This document shows positions 47,963-56,397 of a stretch of DNA of 64,000 nt, piece by piece. Numbering within the stretch: the stretch's first letter is position 1; each line of letters starts with the position of its first letter. The position numbers and the translations under genes were made by a program. Source of the stretch: Litoribrevibacter albus (GTDB taxonomy: Bacteria; Pseudomonadota; Gammaproteobacteria; Pseudomonadales; Litoribrevibacteraceae); assembly GCF_030159995.1 (NCBI RefSeq), contig NZ_BSNM01000015.1, positions 62,001 through 126,000 on the forward strand, written 5' to 3'. Below the pieces are notes generated by a model. That model was not told where the DNA came from. It ran no database searches and saw nothing but the letters and a program-made list of their open reading frames with translations.

Positions 47963-48913
47963 TCAGGTGATTAATACTGAACCGTTCCCTTTGGCTTTTG
48001 CCTCTAACAGGGCTTCTTCAGCATTGTGGTACATTTGATCGAAGGGGAGTTGAGAACGACCTAGTACATGACCGCCAATGTTGATTGAGGTCTGAAACAC
48101 ACGCCCTTCAAATTCAAGATTCAGTTGTTCAAATAAGCTTTGCGTTCTGCGTGCAATGATCTCGGTTTCTTCATAGTTTGCGCCGGAAAGAAGAATGGCA
48201 AACTCATCGCCATCCAATCGTCCAATCAAGTCATAATCTCTGTATAAGTCGCAGAGATGATGTGCAACCTGAACCAGGCAGTGATCTCCCGCGTAATGTC
48301 CAAACTTGTCGTTGATGTCTTTAAGCTTGCATAAATCGACCAGTAAAAGAGCGGTGGCTTTGTTGGCTCTATAACCACGACTGATTTCCTGGCGTGCGCG
48401 TTCCACAAATGTACGGTGATTCAACAGGCCGGTCATCAGGTCATTGCTGGCAGCTTCATTCAGCAGATTTTTAGACTGAATGAGTTCGTCCTGAGTTTCT
48501 TTTTCTTCAGTCTGGTCAAAGAAGAAGATACACAAATGATCGTCTTCAAGTAATTGTTCAACGATCAAGAACCAACGGCCATCAAGACTGTCCACTTCAA
48601 AAGAACGGTAGACCTCGGTTCTTCGATGGAGCACGGCCTCTGAAAGCCACTCTTCAATGTCGGTGGCCTGAATGGATAAGCCATGTTGTGCTTCATAGGC
48701 ATGTCGAATCAGGTCATCGTATTCTTTACCGCGAATGTTTTCCTTTTCATAGCCAAAAAGCTCTGATGCCATTTGGTTGCTGTAGACCACTTTATCAAAG
48801 CGATCCAATATCATGATGCCGTTTTCAGTAAGATCCAGTGCAGATGCCAGGAGTTTGGAAGTTTTTGCATCCATATTTTTTATAAACCAAGAGTTCGAGT
48901 TGCTCATCCTCAT
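47963..48913 (-). CDS. PAS-GGDEF protein with DGDEF motif
   Basis: A 316-residue cytosolic protein: a PAS domain (~15-140), a short linker and a GGDEF domain (~160-316). The active-site motif reads DGDEF in GRLDGDEFAIL instead of GGDEF, while the RxxD I-site (RDYD) and the catalytic-loop DLCKLKDIND are kept. The first Gly contacts GTP phosphate in known enzymes; the change may lower activity or make it a c-di-GMP-binding effector. The start could be two codons downstream (48907). It lies convergent with the NCS2 gene and shares its terminator. Confidence 0.9.
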   Translation of the reverse strand: MRMSNSNSWFIKNMDAKTSKLLASALDLTENGIMILDRFDKVVYSNQMASELFGYEKENIRGKEYDDLIRHAYEAQHGLSIQATDIEEWLSEAVLHRRTEVYRSFEVDSLDGRWFLIVEQLLEDDHLCIFFFDQTEEKETQDELIQSKNLLNEAASNDLMTGLLNHRTFVERARQEISRGYRANKATALLLVDLCKLKDINDKFGHYAGDHCLVQVAHHLCDLYRDYDLIGRLDGDEFAILLSGANYEETEIIARRTQSLFEQLNLEFEGRVFQTSINIGGHVLGRSQLPFDQMYHNAEEALLEAKAKGNGSVLIT

Positions 48914-49029
48914 TAAAAGGATAATTAATTACTTAAAGTAGTAGTTGCTTTGTCGGCCTTTTGCAACTCTTCTGAAGGCTTTAGTGACTGATTTTCTTGT
49001 AATAATTGGCATAAGCAATTGTTTGAGGT

Positions 49030-50001
49030 TTAGATTTGGCAAAGGTGGGCAAGTCGGTATTGGAAGCTGTTTTCGAGCCAATATAGATGGCCCTGACCAG
49101 ACAATAAGTTGTAGTCCGCATTCGGTAAACAATCTGCCAGGTGCTGACCAATGCGTTCAGAGACAAATGGATCGCAGTCGCCTTGGAAGATCGAAACAGG
49201 ACATTGAATGCTGTTCAGATGAAACGGCCATTGCTCAAACTGACTGACCAAGTCTTTATATAAACTGGAGTAGCTCTGACTGAATGAGCGGCGTTGAGCC
49301 TCCAGGAGCATTTCACCTAGTCGGGGGTAATTGCTCAGGATGTCCACATCCTGGTAATGGCATTGTTGGGTCATGAAGTAGAAGTACAACCTGGGGAGTT
49401 TATTAGCTAAGTAGCCGGCACATAGAAATACCAACTGACTCAATCTTGGCACTTTCGATGTGAAAAACTTCAACCATGAGGCTTGGCCTACGTGGTGAAA
49501 GGGGGCTTGTTCTAACTCAGAGAAATGGCTGTAGCTGCTCAATAAAATGACTTTTTGTACCTGTGTGCTGGCGTGCTTGGCTAACCAAAGGGCAGGAACT
49601 CCGCCGGAAGACCAGCCAATGACGGTGACCTTTGAATGGCCTAGATGATCCAGTAATGCTTGGGTGTCGGCTGTAATTTGGGCCAGGCAGTATTCTTGTG
49701 CAGGGGAGGAAGAACCGATACCGGGACGGTTTGGGCTAATCAGCTTTAATCCGTGGCGTAGAAACACCTGATGCAAGGCAGCCGCTTCCATTGCTGATCC
49801 TGGCATACCGTGATGATAAAGAATCGGCACGCCTTGAGGGTCACCAAACTCAAAGTATTCCAGCGTTCGATTATCTGAGAGCTCCAGCAGCCTTGCTGAT
49901 GGCAGATAATCTTCTTCAGCGTCACAGAAACGAGTTGGCAGAATGTGTTCAGTCATCGGTAGTTGATCATCCCTTGTACAAATATTTGTGCCATGATCCA
50001 T
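49030..50001 (-). CDS. alpha/beta hydrolase
   Basis: A 323-residue protein of the alpha/beta-hydrolase fold. The oxyanion-hole segment HHGMPGS lies at ~63-69, the nucleophile elbow is GWSSG (~124-128), and the catalytic Asp (FQGDCDPF) and His (SGQGHLYW) follow near 270 and 300. Substrate is unknown; such enzymes include lipases, esterases and dehalogenases. A shorter start, ATG 49953, is possible and removes 16 residues that do not look conserved. It is divergent from bolA. Confidence 0.92.
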   Translation of the reverse strand: MDHGTNICTRDDQLPMTEHILPTRFCDAEEDYLPSARLLELSDNRTLEYFEFGDPQGVPILYHHGMPGSAMEAAALHQVFLRHGLKLISPNRPGIGSSSPAQEYCLAQITADTQALLDHLGHSKVTVIGWSSGGVPALWLAKHASTQVQKVILLSSYSHFSELEQAPFHHVGQASWLKFFTSKVPRLSQLVFLCAGYLANKLPRLYFYFMTQQCHYQDVDILSNYPRLGEMLLEAQRRSFSQSYSSLYKDLVSQFEQWPFHLNSIQCPVSIFQGDCDPFVSERIGQHLADCLPNADYNLLSGQGHLYWLENSFQYRLAHLCQI

Positions 50002-50132
50002 AGCTTTGTTACAATGCCGGCCTTTTTAATATCCGAGTGTTTTACTCAGCCCTGATTCCGACAGGAAAAGCGCAGGGAAAGCCTTGGGTACAAAATTCAA
50101 TATACGGCTGAGTGATAAGCAGGCTGACCCTT

Positions 50133-50450
50133 ATGAAAATTCAAGCACAAATCGAAGCGTTAATTCGTTCAAATTTTGAACCTCTGTATTTCGAAGTTCT
50201 CAACGAAAGCTATATGCACAATGTTCCTGAAGGTTCAGAGTCGCATTTCAAGGTGGTTTTGGTTACTGATAAGTTTGAAGGCAAACGTTCTGTAGCACGT
50301 CATCAGCAAGTATACGGTGCCTTAAGCGAAGTGATGGATTCGATCCATGCATTGGCTTTGCACACCTATACACCGGAAGAATACGAGCAAGCGCAGTCTG
50401 CACCTGCGTCACCAAACTGTATGGGTGGCAGTAAACACGATCAGCACTAG
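50133..50450 (+). CDS. bolA: BolA family protein
   Basis: A 105-residue BolA-type protein. The KH-like fold is seen in FEVLNESYMHNVPEG and SHFKVVLVTDKFEGK, with the FxGKxxVxRHQxVY pattern (SVARHQQVY) and the family His. BolA proteins act with monothiol glutaredoxins in iron-sulfur handling and bind DNA in some species; no glutaredoxin gene is adjacent. The tail (~85-105) is Ala/Pro/Ser rich with a Cys. ATG 50133 gives the usual length; an upstream frame to 50112 exists. Confidence 0.94.
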   Translation: MKIQAQIEALIRSNFEPLYFEVLNESYMHNVPEGSESHFKVVLVTDKFEGKRSVARHQQVYGALSEVMDSIHALALHTYTPEEYEQAQSAPASPNCMGGSKHDQH

Positions 50451-50554
50451 CCATGATTGGCAGTAAAAATGATCACTAATAATTAGGATCGTTAATGCTG
50501 TGTTGCTGTTTCACCTTATAGCATTCTTATAATTACGATTAATTGAGTTAGAAA

Positions 50555-51553
50555 ATGACTGAACACACTTCTTCACAGCCGTTTGTAGTTGCGGCTATGT
50601 ATCGCTTTGTGACCTTGGACAATTACCAGGACATTCGTGAGCCTCTGCGTGAATTCTGCGATGAGCACAACATCAAAGGTACTTTATTGCTAGCCAAAGA
50701 AGGCATCAACGGTACCGTTGCGGGTAGTCGTGAGGGCATCGATGCGCTGTTGGCGTATTTGAAAAGTGATCCACGCTTAGCGGCCTTGGAACACAAAGAG
50801 TCTTTTGATGAGCATCAGCCTTTCTACCGTATGAAAGTGAAGCTGAAGAAAGAAATCGTGACCATGGGCATAGATGGCATTGATCCTAACGAAGTAGTGG
50901 GCACCTATGTGAAGCCAAAGGATTGGAATGCTTTGATTTCTGACCCTGACGTACTTCTATTGGACACTCGTAACGACTACGAAGTGGAAGTGGGCACCTT
51001 TGAGCACGCAGTAAACCCGGATACTCAGATTTTTCGTGAATTCCCGGATTATGTTCGCAATAACGTAGACAAAACTAAGCACAAGAAAGTCGCTATGTTC
51101 TGTACTGGTGGCATTCGTTGTGAAAAAGCGTCTGCGTTCATGAAAAAAGAAGGGTTTGAAGAAGTCTATCACCTGGAAGGTGGTATCTTGAAATACCTGG
51201 AAGAAGTGCCACAAGAAGAAAGTATGTGGAAAGGTGAATGCTTCGTTTTTGACAACCGTGTGACCGTTGATCATAACCTGGATAAAGGTACATTTGAGTT
51301 ATGTCACGCTTGTCGTATGCCGGTATCGGAAGAAGACAAAACCTCTGAAAAATACGAAGACGGTGTGTCTTGCCCAAGCTGTTATGATTCGTTGGATGAT
51401 GCTACTCGTGAGCGTGCTCGTAATCGCCAGCGTCAGATTGCCTTGGCAAAAGAGCAGGGCATTGAACACATTGGTGTGTCGATGGAAGAACGTAAAGCCA
51501 TCAAACAAGCCAAAAAAGATGAGCACAGAAAGCGCTCTTTGCACCTGGATTAA
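50555..51553 (+). CDS. trhO: tRNA uridine-34 hydroxylase (rhodanese-related)
   Basis: A 332-residue UPF0176/YceA protein that hydroxylates U34 of tRNAs in E. coli TrhO using prephenate-free oxygen-dependent chemistry. It has an N-terminal acylphosphatase-like domain (~10-105), with [16 protein letters not shown], and a rhodanese domain (~125-225) with the active Cys in [12 protein letters not shown]-terminal region with four cysteines (CHAC and CPSC) may bind zinc. It is basic at the end. It is followed 41 bases later by rsmE, also an RNA-modification gene. Confidence 0.95.
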   Translation: MTEHTSSQPFVVAAMYRFVTLDNYQDIREPLREFCDEHNIKGTLLLAKEGINGTVAGSREGIDALLAYLKSDPRLAALEHKESFDEHQPFYRMKVKLKKEIVTMGIDGIDPNEVVGTYVKPKDWNALISDPDVLLLDTRNDYEVEVGTFEHAVNPDTQIFREFPDYVRNNVDKTKHKKVAMFCTGGIRCEKASAFMKKEGFEEVYHLEGGILKYLEEVPQEESMWKGECFVFDNRVTVDHNLDKGTFELCHACRMPVSEEDKTSEKYEDGVSCPSCYDSLDDATRERARNRQRQIALAKEQGIEHIGVSMEERKAIKQAKKDEHRKRSLHLD

Positions 51554-51594
51554 TTTGCCTCTTGTACTCGATTAATCCGAAGGATGCTTAGCCT

Positions 51595-52308
51595 GTGAAC
51601 TTAATTCTGATTACTGAACGCGACTTTGCGAGCACGTCACAGGTGGTGCTGTCAGATCACAGGGCTAAGCATATTCATCAGGTACATCAGGCCGAACCGG
51701 GTCGACGTTTAAAAGTTGGCTTGGTTAATGGTCTGATGGGCTTAGGTGAAGTGACGGATGCAATTAAAAGCGGGGATGACTATCAGGTGTCATTAACCGT
51801 TGAGCTGTCACAACAACCCCCCGAAAAATTGCCTCTGACTGTCATTTTGGCGTTACCTCGGCCAAAAATGTTGCGTCGCACGATTCAAAATCTCACGTCG
51901 TTAGGTGTTGCTCATTTGGTGTTGATTAACTCGTATCGGGTTGAGAAAAGTTATTGGCAATCGCCGTTTCTACATCAGTTGGATGAGTATGTTCAGCTTG
52001 GTTTAGAGCAATCCGTAGATACGGTGCCTATGACGATTCAGCTTGAGAAACGATTCAAACCCTTTGTGGAAGATCGCTTGCCAGAGCTGATTCAAGATAA
52101 ACGAGCTATTGTGGCGCACCCTTATGTGTCCGAGACTTGTCCTCGCGATATCCAGACGCCTTTGGTGTTAGCGATAGGCCCGGAAGGCGGGTTCATCCAG
52201 TACGAAGTGGATAAACTGATCGACGCCGGATTTGATGCAGTGACCTTAGGGCAACGGATTCAGAAAGTCGAAACCGTACTGCCACAGCTAATCGGTCGTC
52301 TTTACTAA
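51595..52308 (+). CDS. rsmE: 16S rRNA (uracil-1498-N3)-methyltransferase
   Basis: A 237-residue SPOUT enzyme that methylates U1498 of 16S rRNA. GTG 51595 is the start. An N-terminal PUA-like region is followed by the methyltransferase domain, with the LALPRPKMLRRTIQN-like segment at ~82-98 and the SAM-site motif AIGPEGGF at ~193-200, then LGQRIQKVET. Its stop overlaps that of the convergent hypothetical gene by four bases. It probably forms an operon with trhO. Confidence 0.95.
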   Translation: MNLILITERDFASTSQVVLSDHRAKHIHQVHQAEPGRRLKVGLVNGLMGLGEVTDAIKSGDDYQVSLTVELSQQPPEKLPLTVILALPRPKMLRRTIQNLTSLGVAHLVLINSYRVEKSYWQSPFLHQLDEYVQLGLEQSVDTVPMTIQLEKRFKPFVEDRLPELIQDKRAIVAHPYVSETCPRDIQTPLVLAIGPEGGFIQYEVDKLIDAGFDAVTLGQRIQKVETVLPQLIGRLY

Positions 52309-52850
52309 GCGCATTCCGCGACACTACTTCCAATCTTAGCTGGCGATAACAAACAGGCTTGAGTACCCTGTGTTCTCAGTCGGTGGTTGGCGTTTTGCCA
52401 TTCTCTTCTACTGATACCTTTAAACCCTGGGAAGACTTCATTGATTAAAGCAATTTGTTGATGAAGGCTTAACCCTACCTCAAAGCTCTTGGGAAGTAAG
52501 CTAAGTGCGAAGGCCGCAATAGCGGTTGCGTAGTTAAGGTTTATATTGAGTTCCTGATGAGGCGATTGCAAAAACTGATGTTGGCTTGCAAGTCCTCTGA
52601 CTTTAGAGGCAAGGTCGGGATCTTTGACCAAATGCTCATCCCATAAGGTCTGATGCTGTGTTTCCGTAACGCGAAACAGACCATAAGTATCCGATTCAAA
52701 GTGAAAAAGACTGGTCTGTCGATTAAGACTCACCGCCGCAATCGTTAGCAGGTAAAGCTCAGCCAGATCAGGCAGCGTCAGGTGCTTAGACAGCGTGCCA
52801 AGAATGGGATTGATGACGGCATTATTCAGAGAGTTAAGCTGTGCATCCAT
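52305..52850 (-). CDS. hypothetical protein
   Basis: A 181-residue protein not firmly recognised. A helical N-terminus (~1-45) is followed by HFESDTYGLFRVTETQHQTLW (~47-70; here quoted to 20 residues as HFESDTYGLFRVTETQHQTL) and NLNYATAIAAFALSLLPK (~100-120). The order Glu-Ser, then Gly-Leu-x-x-(Val/Ile)-T, then Asn and a small helix recalls the core of lytic transglycosylase/lysozyme-like domains, but this is weak. No signal peptide is visible, which argues against a periplasmic lytic enzyme. It is convergent with rsmE with a 4-bp stop overlap. Confidence 0.55.
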   Translation of the reverse strand: MDAQLNSLNNAVINPILGTLSKHLTLPDLAELYLLTIAAVSLNRQTSLFHFESDTYGLFRVTETQHQTLWDEHLVKDPDLASKVRGLASQHQFLQSPHQELNINLNYATAIAAFALSLLPKSFEVGLSLHQQIALINEVFPGFKGISRREWQNANHRLRTQGTQACLLSPAKIGSSVAECA

Positions 52851-52993
52851 ATTCTTTGAACCCTGTTATCCTTAAAAATCAGGGGAAAAGAGCCCCTTTT
52901 AATAATTGATATCAAAAGAAGTCCCTAACTTGTTGATACTACGGTATTCATTAAGTTAGTCGACTATGGGGAATATAAAAGTGGGTAGGATAG

Positions 52994-53033
52994 AAAAAAG
53001 AGAAAGACCCGACGAAAGGTGCTTTCTCTTTTC
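52994..53033 (-). terminator. terminator of apt
   Basis: AAAAGAGAAAG and CTTTCTCTTTT form a perfect 11-bp stem with an inner ACC/GGT pair; on the minus strand a T run follows. It lies about 70 bases after the apt stop. Confidence 0.85.
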
Positions 53034-53102
53034 TAGCAGGTGAGACGCTGCTTCTTGGTGAGTTGTTGACGGTGTCTTTCAAGCATCGTTCTAGATTGGT
53101 TT

Positions 53103-53648
53103 TTACGATTCACCTTCAAAGGCACACAGGCTGTATACGCCGATGCCGATGTTTTGAAGTAGTGTAGAGCCATTCAGATCTGGCAGGTCAATCAAGGCTG
53201 CCGCTTCAAAGACTTCCGCGCCCTGGCTTTTCAACAAGGTGCTGGCGGCCATCATGGTGCCGCCTGTGGCAATGATGTCGTCGATGATTAATACCTTGTC
53301 GCCTTCCTTACATGAACCTTGTTGAATCTCTACCGTGGCAGCTCCGTATTCAAGGTTGTAGCTTTCTGAAATAACTGGTGGTGGCAGTTTGTCTTTCTTA
53401 CGAACAAGGATCAGTGGTTTATTGAGGTTATAAGCCAGTACGGAACCGATTAGGAAACCACGACTGTCGATCGCTGCGATACGATCAATTTCATGATTAA
53501 TGTAACGCTGAGTCAAAGCATCAATGACCATTCGAAATGGCTTAGGTTGCTGTAGTAATGGAGTGATATCTCGAAAGGTAACGCCTTCTTTCGGCCAGTT
53601 ATGAACCGCTCGGATATTAGCTTTCAGGTAGATTTCGTCAAACGACAT
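53103..53648 (-). CDS. apt: adenine phosphoribosyltransferase
   Basis: A 181-residue purine-salvage enzyme that makes AMP from adenine and PRPP. The PRPP-binding loop is VLIIDDIIATGGTMMA (~124-139), an earlier strand is DSRGFLIGSVLAY, and the base-binding N-terminal FRDITPLL is present. Length and order are normal for Apt. It may recover adenine imported by the NCS2 permease encoded 6 kb away. It is monocistronic, with a terminator. Confidence 0.97.
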   Translation of the reverse strand: MSFDEIYLKANIRAVHNWPKEGVTFRDITPLLQQPKPFRMVIDALTQRYINHEIDRIAAIDSRGFLIGSVLAYNLNKPLILVRKKDKLPPPVISESYNLEYGAATVEIQQGSCKEGDKVLIIDDIIATGGTMMAASTLLKSQGAEVFEAAALIDLPDLNGSTLLQNIGIGVYSLCAFEGES

Positions 53649-53947
53649 AGTGGAATCCTTGCTGAGAAATTGCGGCCAGTACGGTCAATTACCGCCCGAC
53701 ATCCTTACGTTAATTGAATACCAGAATTGTAAAGCTTGCCAGTGAAAAGTGAAGGGGATAGGTGCTACTTATTGTTTTGTATCAGGTTTTTGGATTCAGT
53801 TTGGTAAGAACGAAAGTCAGCGCGTATTTGATGAAAGAAAGTTTTTAAGAATACGTGCTTAGTGGTGTTGAGGGGGAGGGTCTCCCCGGAAAGCCACAGC
53901 GTTGGCGCATTTCCGGAGTATCCTTTTACATAGGGACTCTACGTCGC
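53649..53947. other. noncoding region with GC-rich hairpins
   Basis: About 300 bases between apt and the Ca-binding-repeat gene. Two stems can form: GGGGAG (53873-53878) with CTCCCC (53882-53887), and CCGGAAA (53886-53892) with TTTCCGG (53910-53916). They share two bases, so they exclude each other. They lie just past the stop of the upstream minus-strand gene and before the apt promoter region. No gene is seen. Confidence 0.5.
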
Positions 53948-56113
53948 TTACTGTCCTTGTTTGGACTCAGGAGGCGGTGGCGGCGTTCTGATCACCTCCC
54001 GTTTGATGGTCAGTTCGTTGCCATCATTATCAATCGCATGAACGGTGATGTTGTTTTCTCCAAACTCCAAAGGCACCACAATCGCGAAGGCTGAATGATA
54101 AAAGAATTTACCATCGTAGCTGCCGGAAACGCGATCGCTGGTGGCGTAGACTTTGTCGATACCGACACCAATGTCATAGGCTTGCCCGCGTAGTCTGATC
54201 TCGGTCACGTCGGTGGCGACTTCTTCGCCGTCACTGCCGGACAATTCCAGCGCCGGTTTCAGATCATCCGGGAAGCTGTTCGGATCGTTCGGGTCGGAAT
54301 CGAACATTTCTTCCACATCGTTAGCGAATAGATCTCCGTCGCGGTCGATGTCTTTGTTATCGCCAATGCCATCGGTATCGATGTCCGACCATTCCGTCGG
54401 ATCATTCGGGAAGAGGTCTGTACCATTGTCATAGCCATCGCCATCACGGTCAGGATCGAGGCTGTCAGGAATGCCATCGTCGTCCATATCCGGTGGCACA
54501 CTGTTCGGATCATTCGGATCGGTGCCTACTTGAACTTCATAGTGGTTGTCGATTTTATCGCCGTCACGATCGGCGTCAGAATTATCGCCAATACCATCCG
54601 CATCAAGATCTGACCATTCTTTGGGATCTCGTGGGAACACGTCGATTTCATTGTTGTAACCGTCGCCATCCATGTCCGGGTCTAGGCTGTCGGGAATACC
54701 ATCGCCATCAATGTCTGATGGAACGGATTTAGGATCATTAGGGTCGGTTCCAACCAGTTCTTCGTAGTGGTTAGAAATACCATCGCCATCACGATCTTTG
54801 TCCGAGTTATCCCCAATCCCGTCGTTATCCAAATCCGACCACTCTTTGGCATTACGCGGGAAGGCGTCTTTCTCGTTCAGATAGCCATCGTTATCCATGT
54901 CTGGATCAAGGGCGTCGGGAATGCCATCAAAGTCAAAATCCGGTGGCACACTTTCAGGGTTATTAGGATCGGTGCCTAACTGCAATTCGTATGCATTGCT
55001 GATGTTGTCACCGTCACGCTCAAGGTCAGCGTTGTCACCAATGCCATCTTTATCGATGTCTGACCATTCTTTCGGATCAAACGGGAAGGCATCATTAGCA
55101 TTTAAGTAGCCGTCGTTGTCGATGTCCGGGTCCGAGTTGTCGCCAATGCCATCACCGTCGGTGTCTTTCCATTCTTTCGGATCGAGTGGAAACGCATCGA
55201 CATCATTGTTGTAGCCATCGCCGTCCTGATCTTTATCGTTTTGATCGGGGATGCCATCGCCATCGGCGTCTTTGCAATATTTAGGATCATCAGGGAAGGC
55301 ATCTTCGGTATTCAGGCAGCCGTCACCGTCCCGGTCATCATCGATGGCGTCCGGGATACCGTCGCCATCACTGTCTAGAGGGACACTGCTTGCGTCGTTT
55401 GGATCAGTCCCGACCTGTTCTTCGTAGTCGTTACGAATGCCATCGTTGTCGCGATCAGGGTCGGAATTATCACCGATGCCATCGCCGTCCAGGTCAGCCC
55501 ATTCTTTGGGATCGGTTGGGAAGACATCCTTATCGTTGGCGTAGCCGTCGTTATCGATGTCATCATCCAGTACATCGGGAATGCCATCGCCATCCGTGTC
55601 TTTGGGATAATCGTTTGGATCGTAGGGGTTTGTCCCCAGTTGTATTTCAACCTTGTCGGAAAAGCCGTCGCCGTCCTTTTCTGTGTCTGCGTTATCCCCG
55701 ATACCATCGCCGTCGAGGTCACCCCACTCACGGTTATTGTCGGGAAACTTATCCAGCAGGTTATTAACCCGATCGCCGTCTCTGTCTACATCAATTTCAT
55801 CGGGCAGGCCGTCTTTATCCAAGTCGGGAGGTGTACTGTTAGCACGTCGAGGATCATAGCCCGTTTGCAATTCGTAATGATTGTCGATGCCATCACCATC
55901 CATATCGATGTCTCGGTGATCCGGAATACCGTCGTTATCCATATCCGGCCCAACGTTGGCGGCTAACTGAAGGTGGCTTCCTTCCGTAAGCTTACGGAAC
56001 AGCTCAGATTTCATTACCGCAGGTGCCGCCAGGACGATACTCACCGAGGAAACCGCAACAATGGCAATCTGTTTAAAATGACGTTTCTTTAATGTGAATG
56101 GCAAGTTAGGCAT
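53948..56113 (-). CDS. large thrombospondin-type-3-like Ca-binding repeat protein
   Basis: About 721 residues. An N-terminal basic stretch and hydrophobic segment (~10-36, AIVAVSSVSIVLAAPA) form a signal peptide. The bulk (~50-615) consists of Asp-rich repeats with the pattern DxDxDGxxD (for example DMDNDGIPD and DLDGDGIGD), in units of ~13-39 residues, as in thrombospondin type 3 repeats that bind calcium. The C-terminal ~105 residues are beta-rich, Ig-like, ending in a Pro-rich tail. It is probably secreted or surface-displayed and needs calcium to fold. ATG 56113 is preferred to a TTG at 56140. No secretion or anchor gene is adjacent. Confidence 0.9.
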   Translation of the reverse strand: MPNLPFTLKKRHFKQIAIVAVSSVSIVLAAPAVMKSELFRKLTEGSHLQLAANVGPDMDNDGIPDHRDIDMDGDGIDNHYELQTGYDPRRANSTPPDLDKDGLPDEIDVDRDGDRVNNLLDKFPDNNREWGDLDGDGIGDNADTEKDGDGFSDKVEIQLGTNPYDPNDYPKDTDGDGIPDVLDDDIDNDGYANDKDVFPTDPKEWADLDGDGIGDNSDPDRDNDGIRNDYEEQVGTDPNDASSVPLDSDGDGIPDAIDDDRDGDGCLNTEDAFPDDPKYCKDADGDGIPDQNDKDQDGDGYNNDVDAFPLDPKEWKDTDGDGIGDNSDPDIDNDGYLNANDAFPFDPKEWSDIDKDGIGDNADLERDGDNISNAYELQLGTDPNNPESVPPDFDFDGIPDALDPDMDNDGYLNEKDAFPRNAKEWSDLDNDGIGDNSDKDRDGDGISNHYEELVGTDPNDPKSVPSDIDGDGIPDSLDPDMDGDGYNNEIDVFPRDPKEWSDLDADGIGDNSDADRDGDKIDNHYEVQVGTDPNDPNSVPPDMDDDGIPDSLDPDRDGDGYDNGTDLFPNDPTEWSDIDTDGIGDNKDIDRDGDLFANDVEEMFDSDPNDPNSFPDDLKPALELSGSDGEEVATDVTEIRLRGQAYDIGVGIDKVYATSDRVSGSYDGKFFYHSAFAIVVPLEFGENNITVHAIDNDGNELTIKREVIRTPPPPPESKQGQ

Positions 56114-56397
56114 ACGTTCATTATTTATTGTTGTTATCAACCACGATCCAGTTTGTGATTGAGCATGAGTAATTCTGTGATTCTAACTGATGACAGTCCC
56201 GGAAAGAAACGTACGGTGTATCAGTTTGTGTAAAACGTCTCTAAATCAATTTATGGAGCTTAAACCTATGGTTTATTTAACAAAGGTTTCATGAACATTT
56301 AATCTATGGGGAACTAAAAGCAATTGTTAAATCTCTAAGGGCGGTTTACGATGGTTTGCTTTATACATTCATTTGATGACTCACATTGAGAATTAAT

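Noticed and set aside
53873-53916. c-di-GMP (GEMM) riboswitch
   Set aside because: The conserved GEMM sequence blocks are not present; only hairpins are.
54213-55966. Many open frames on both strands inside the Ca-binding-repeat gene
   Set aside because: They arise from the repetitive GAT/GAC-rich codons of that gene and are not independent genes.
53948-56113. Regular repeats that might be read as a CRISPR array
   Set aside because: The repeats are irregular in length, remain in frame and encode Asp-rich calcium loops; no spacer-repeat pattern or cas genes are present.
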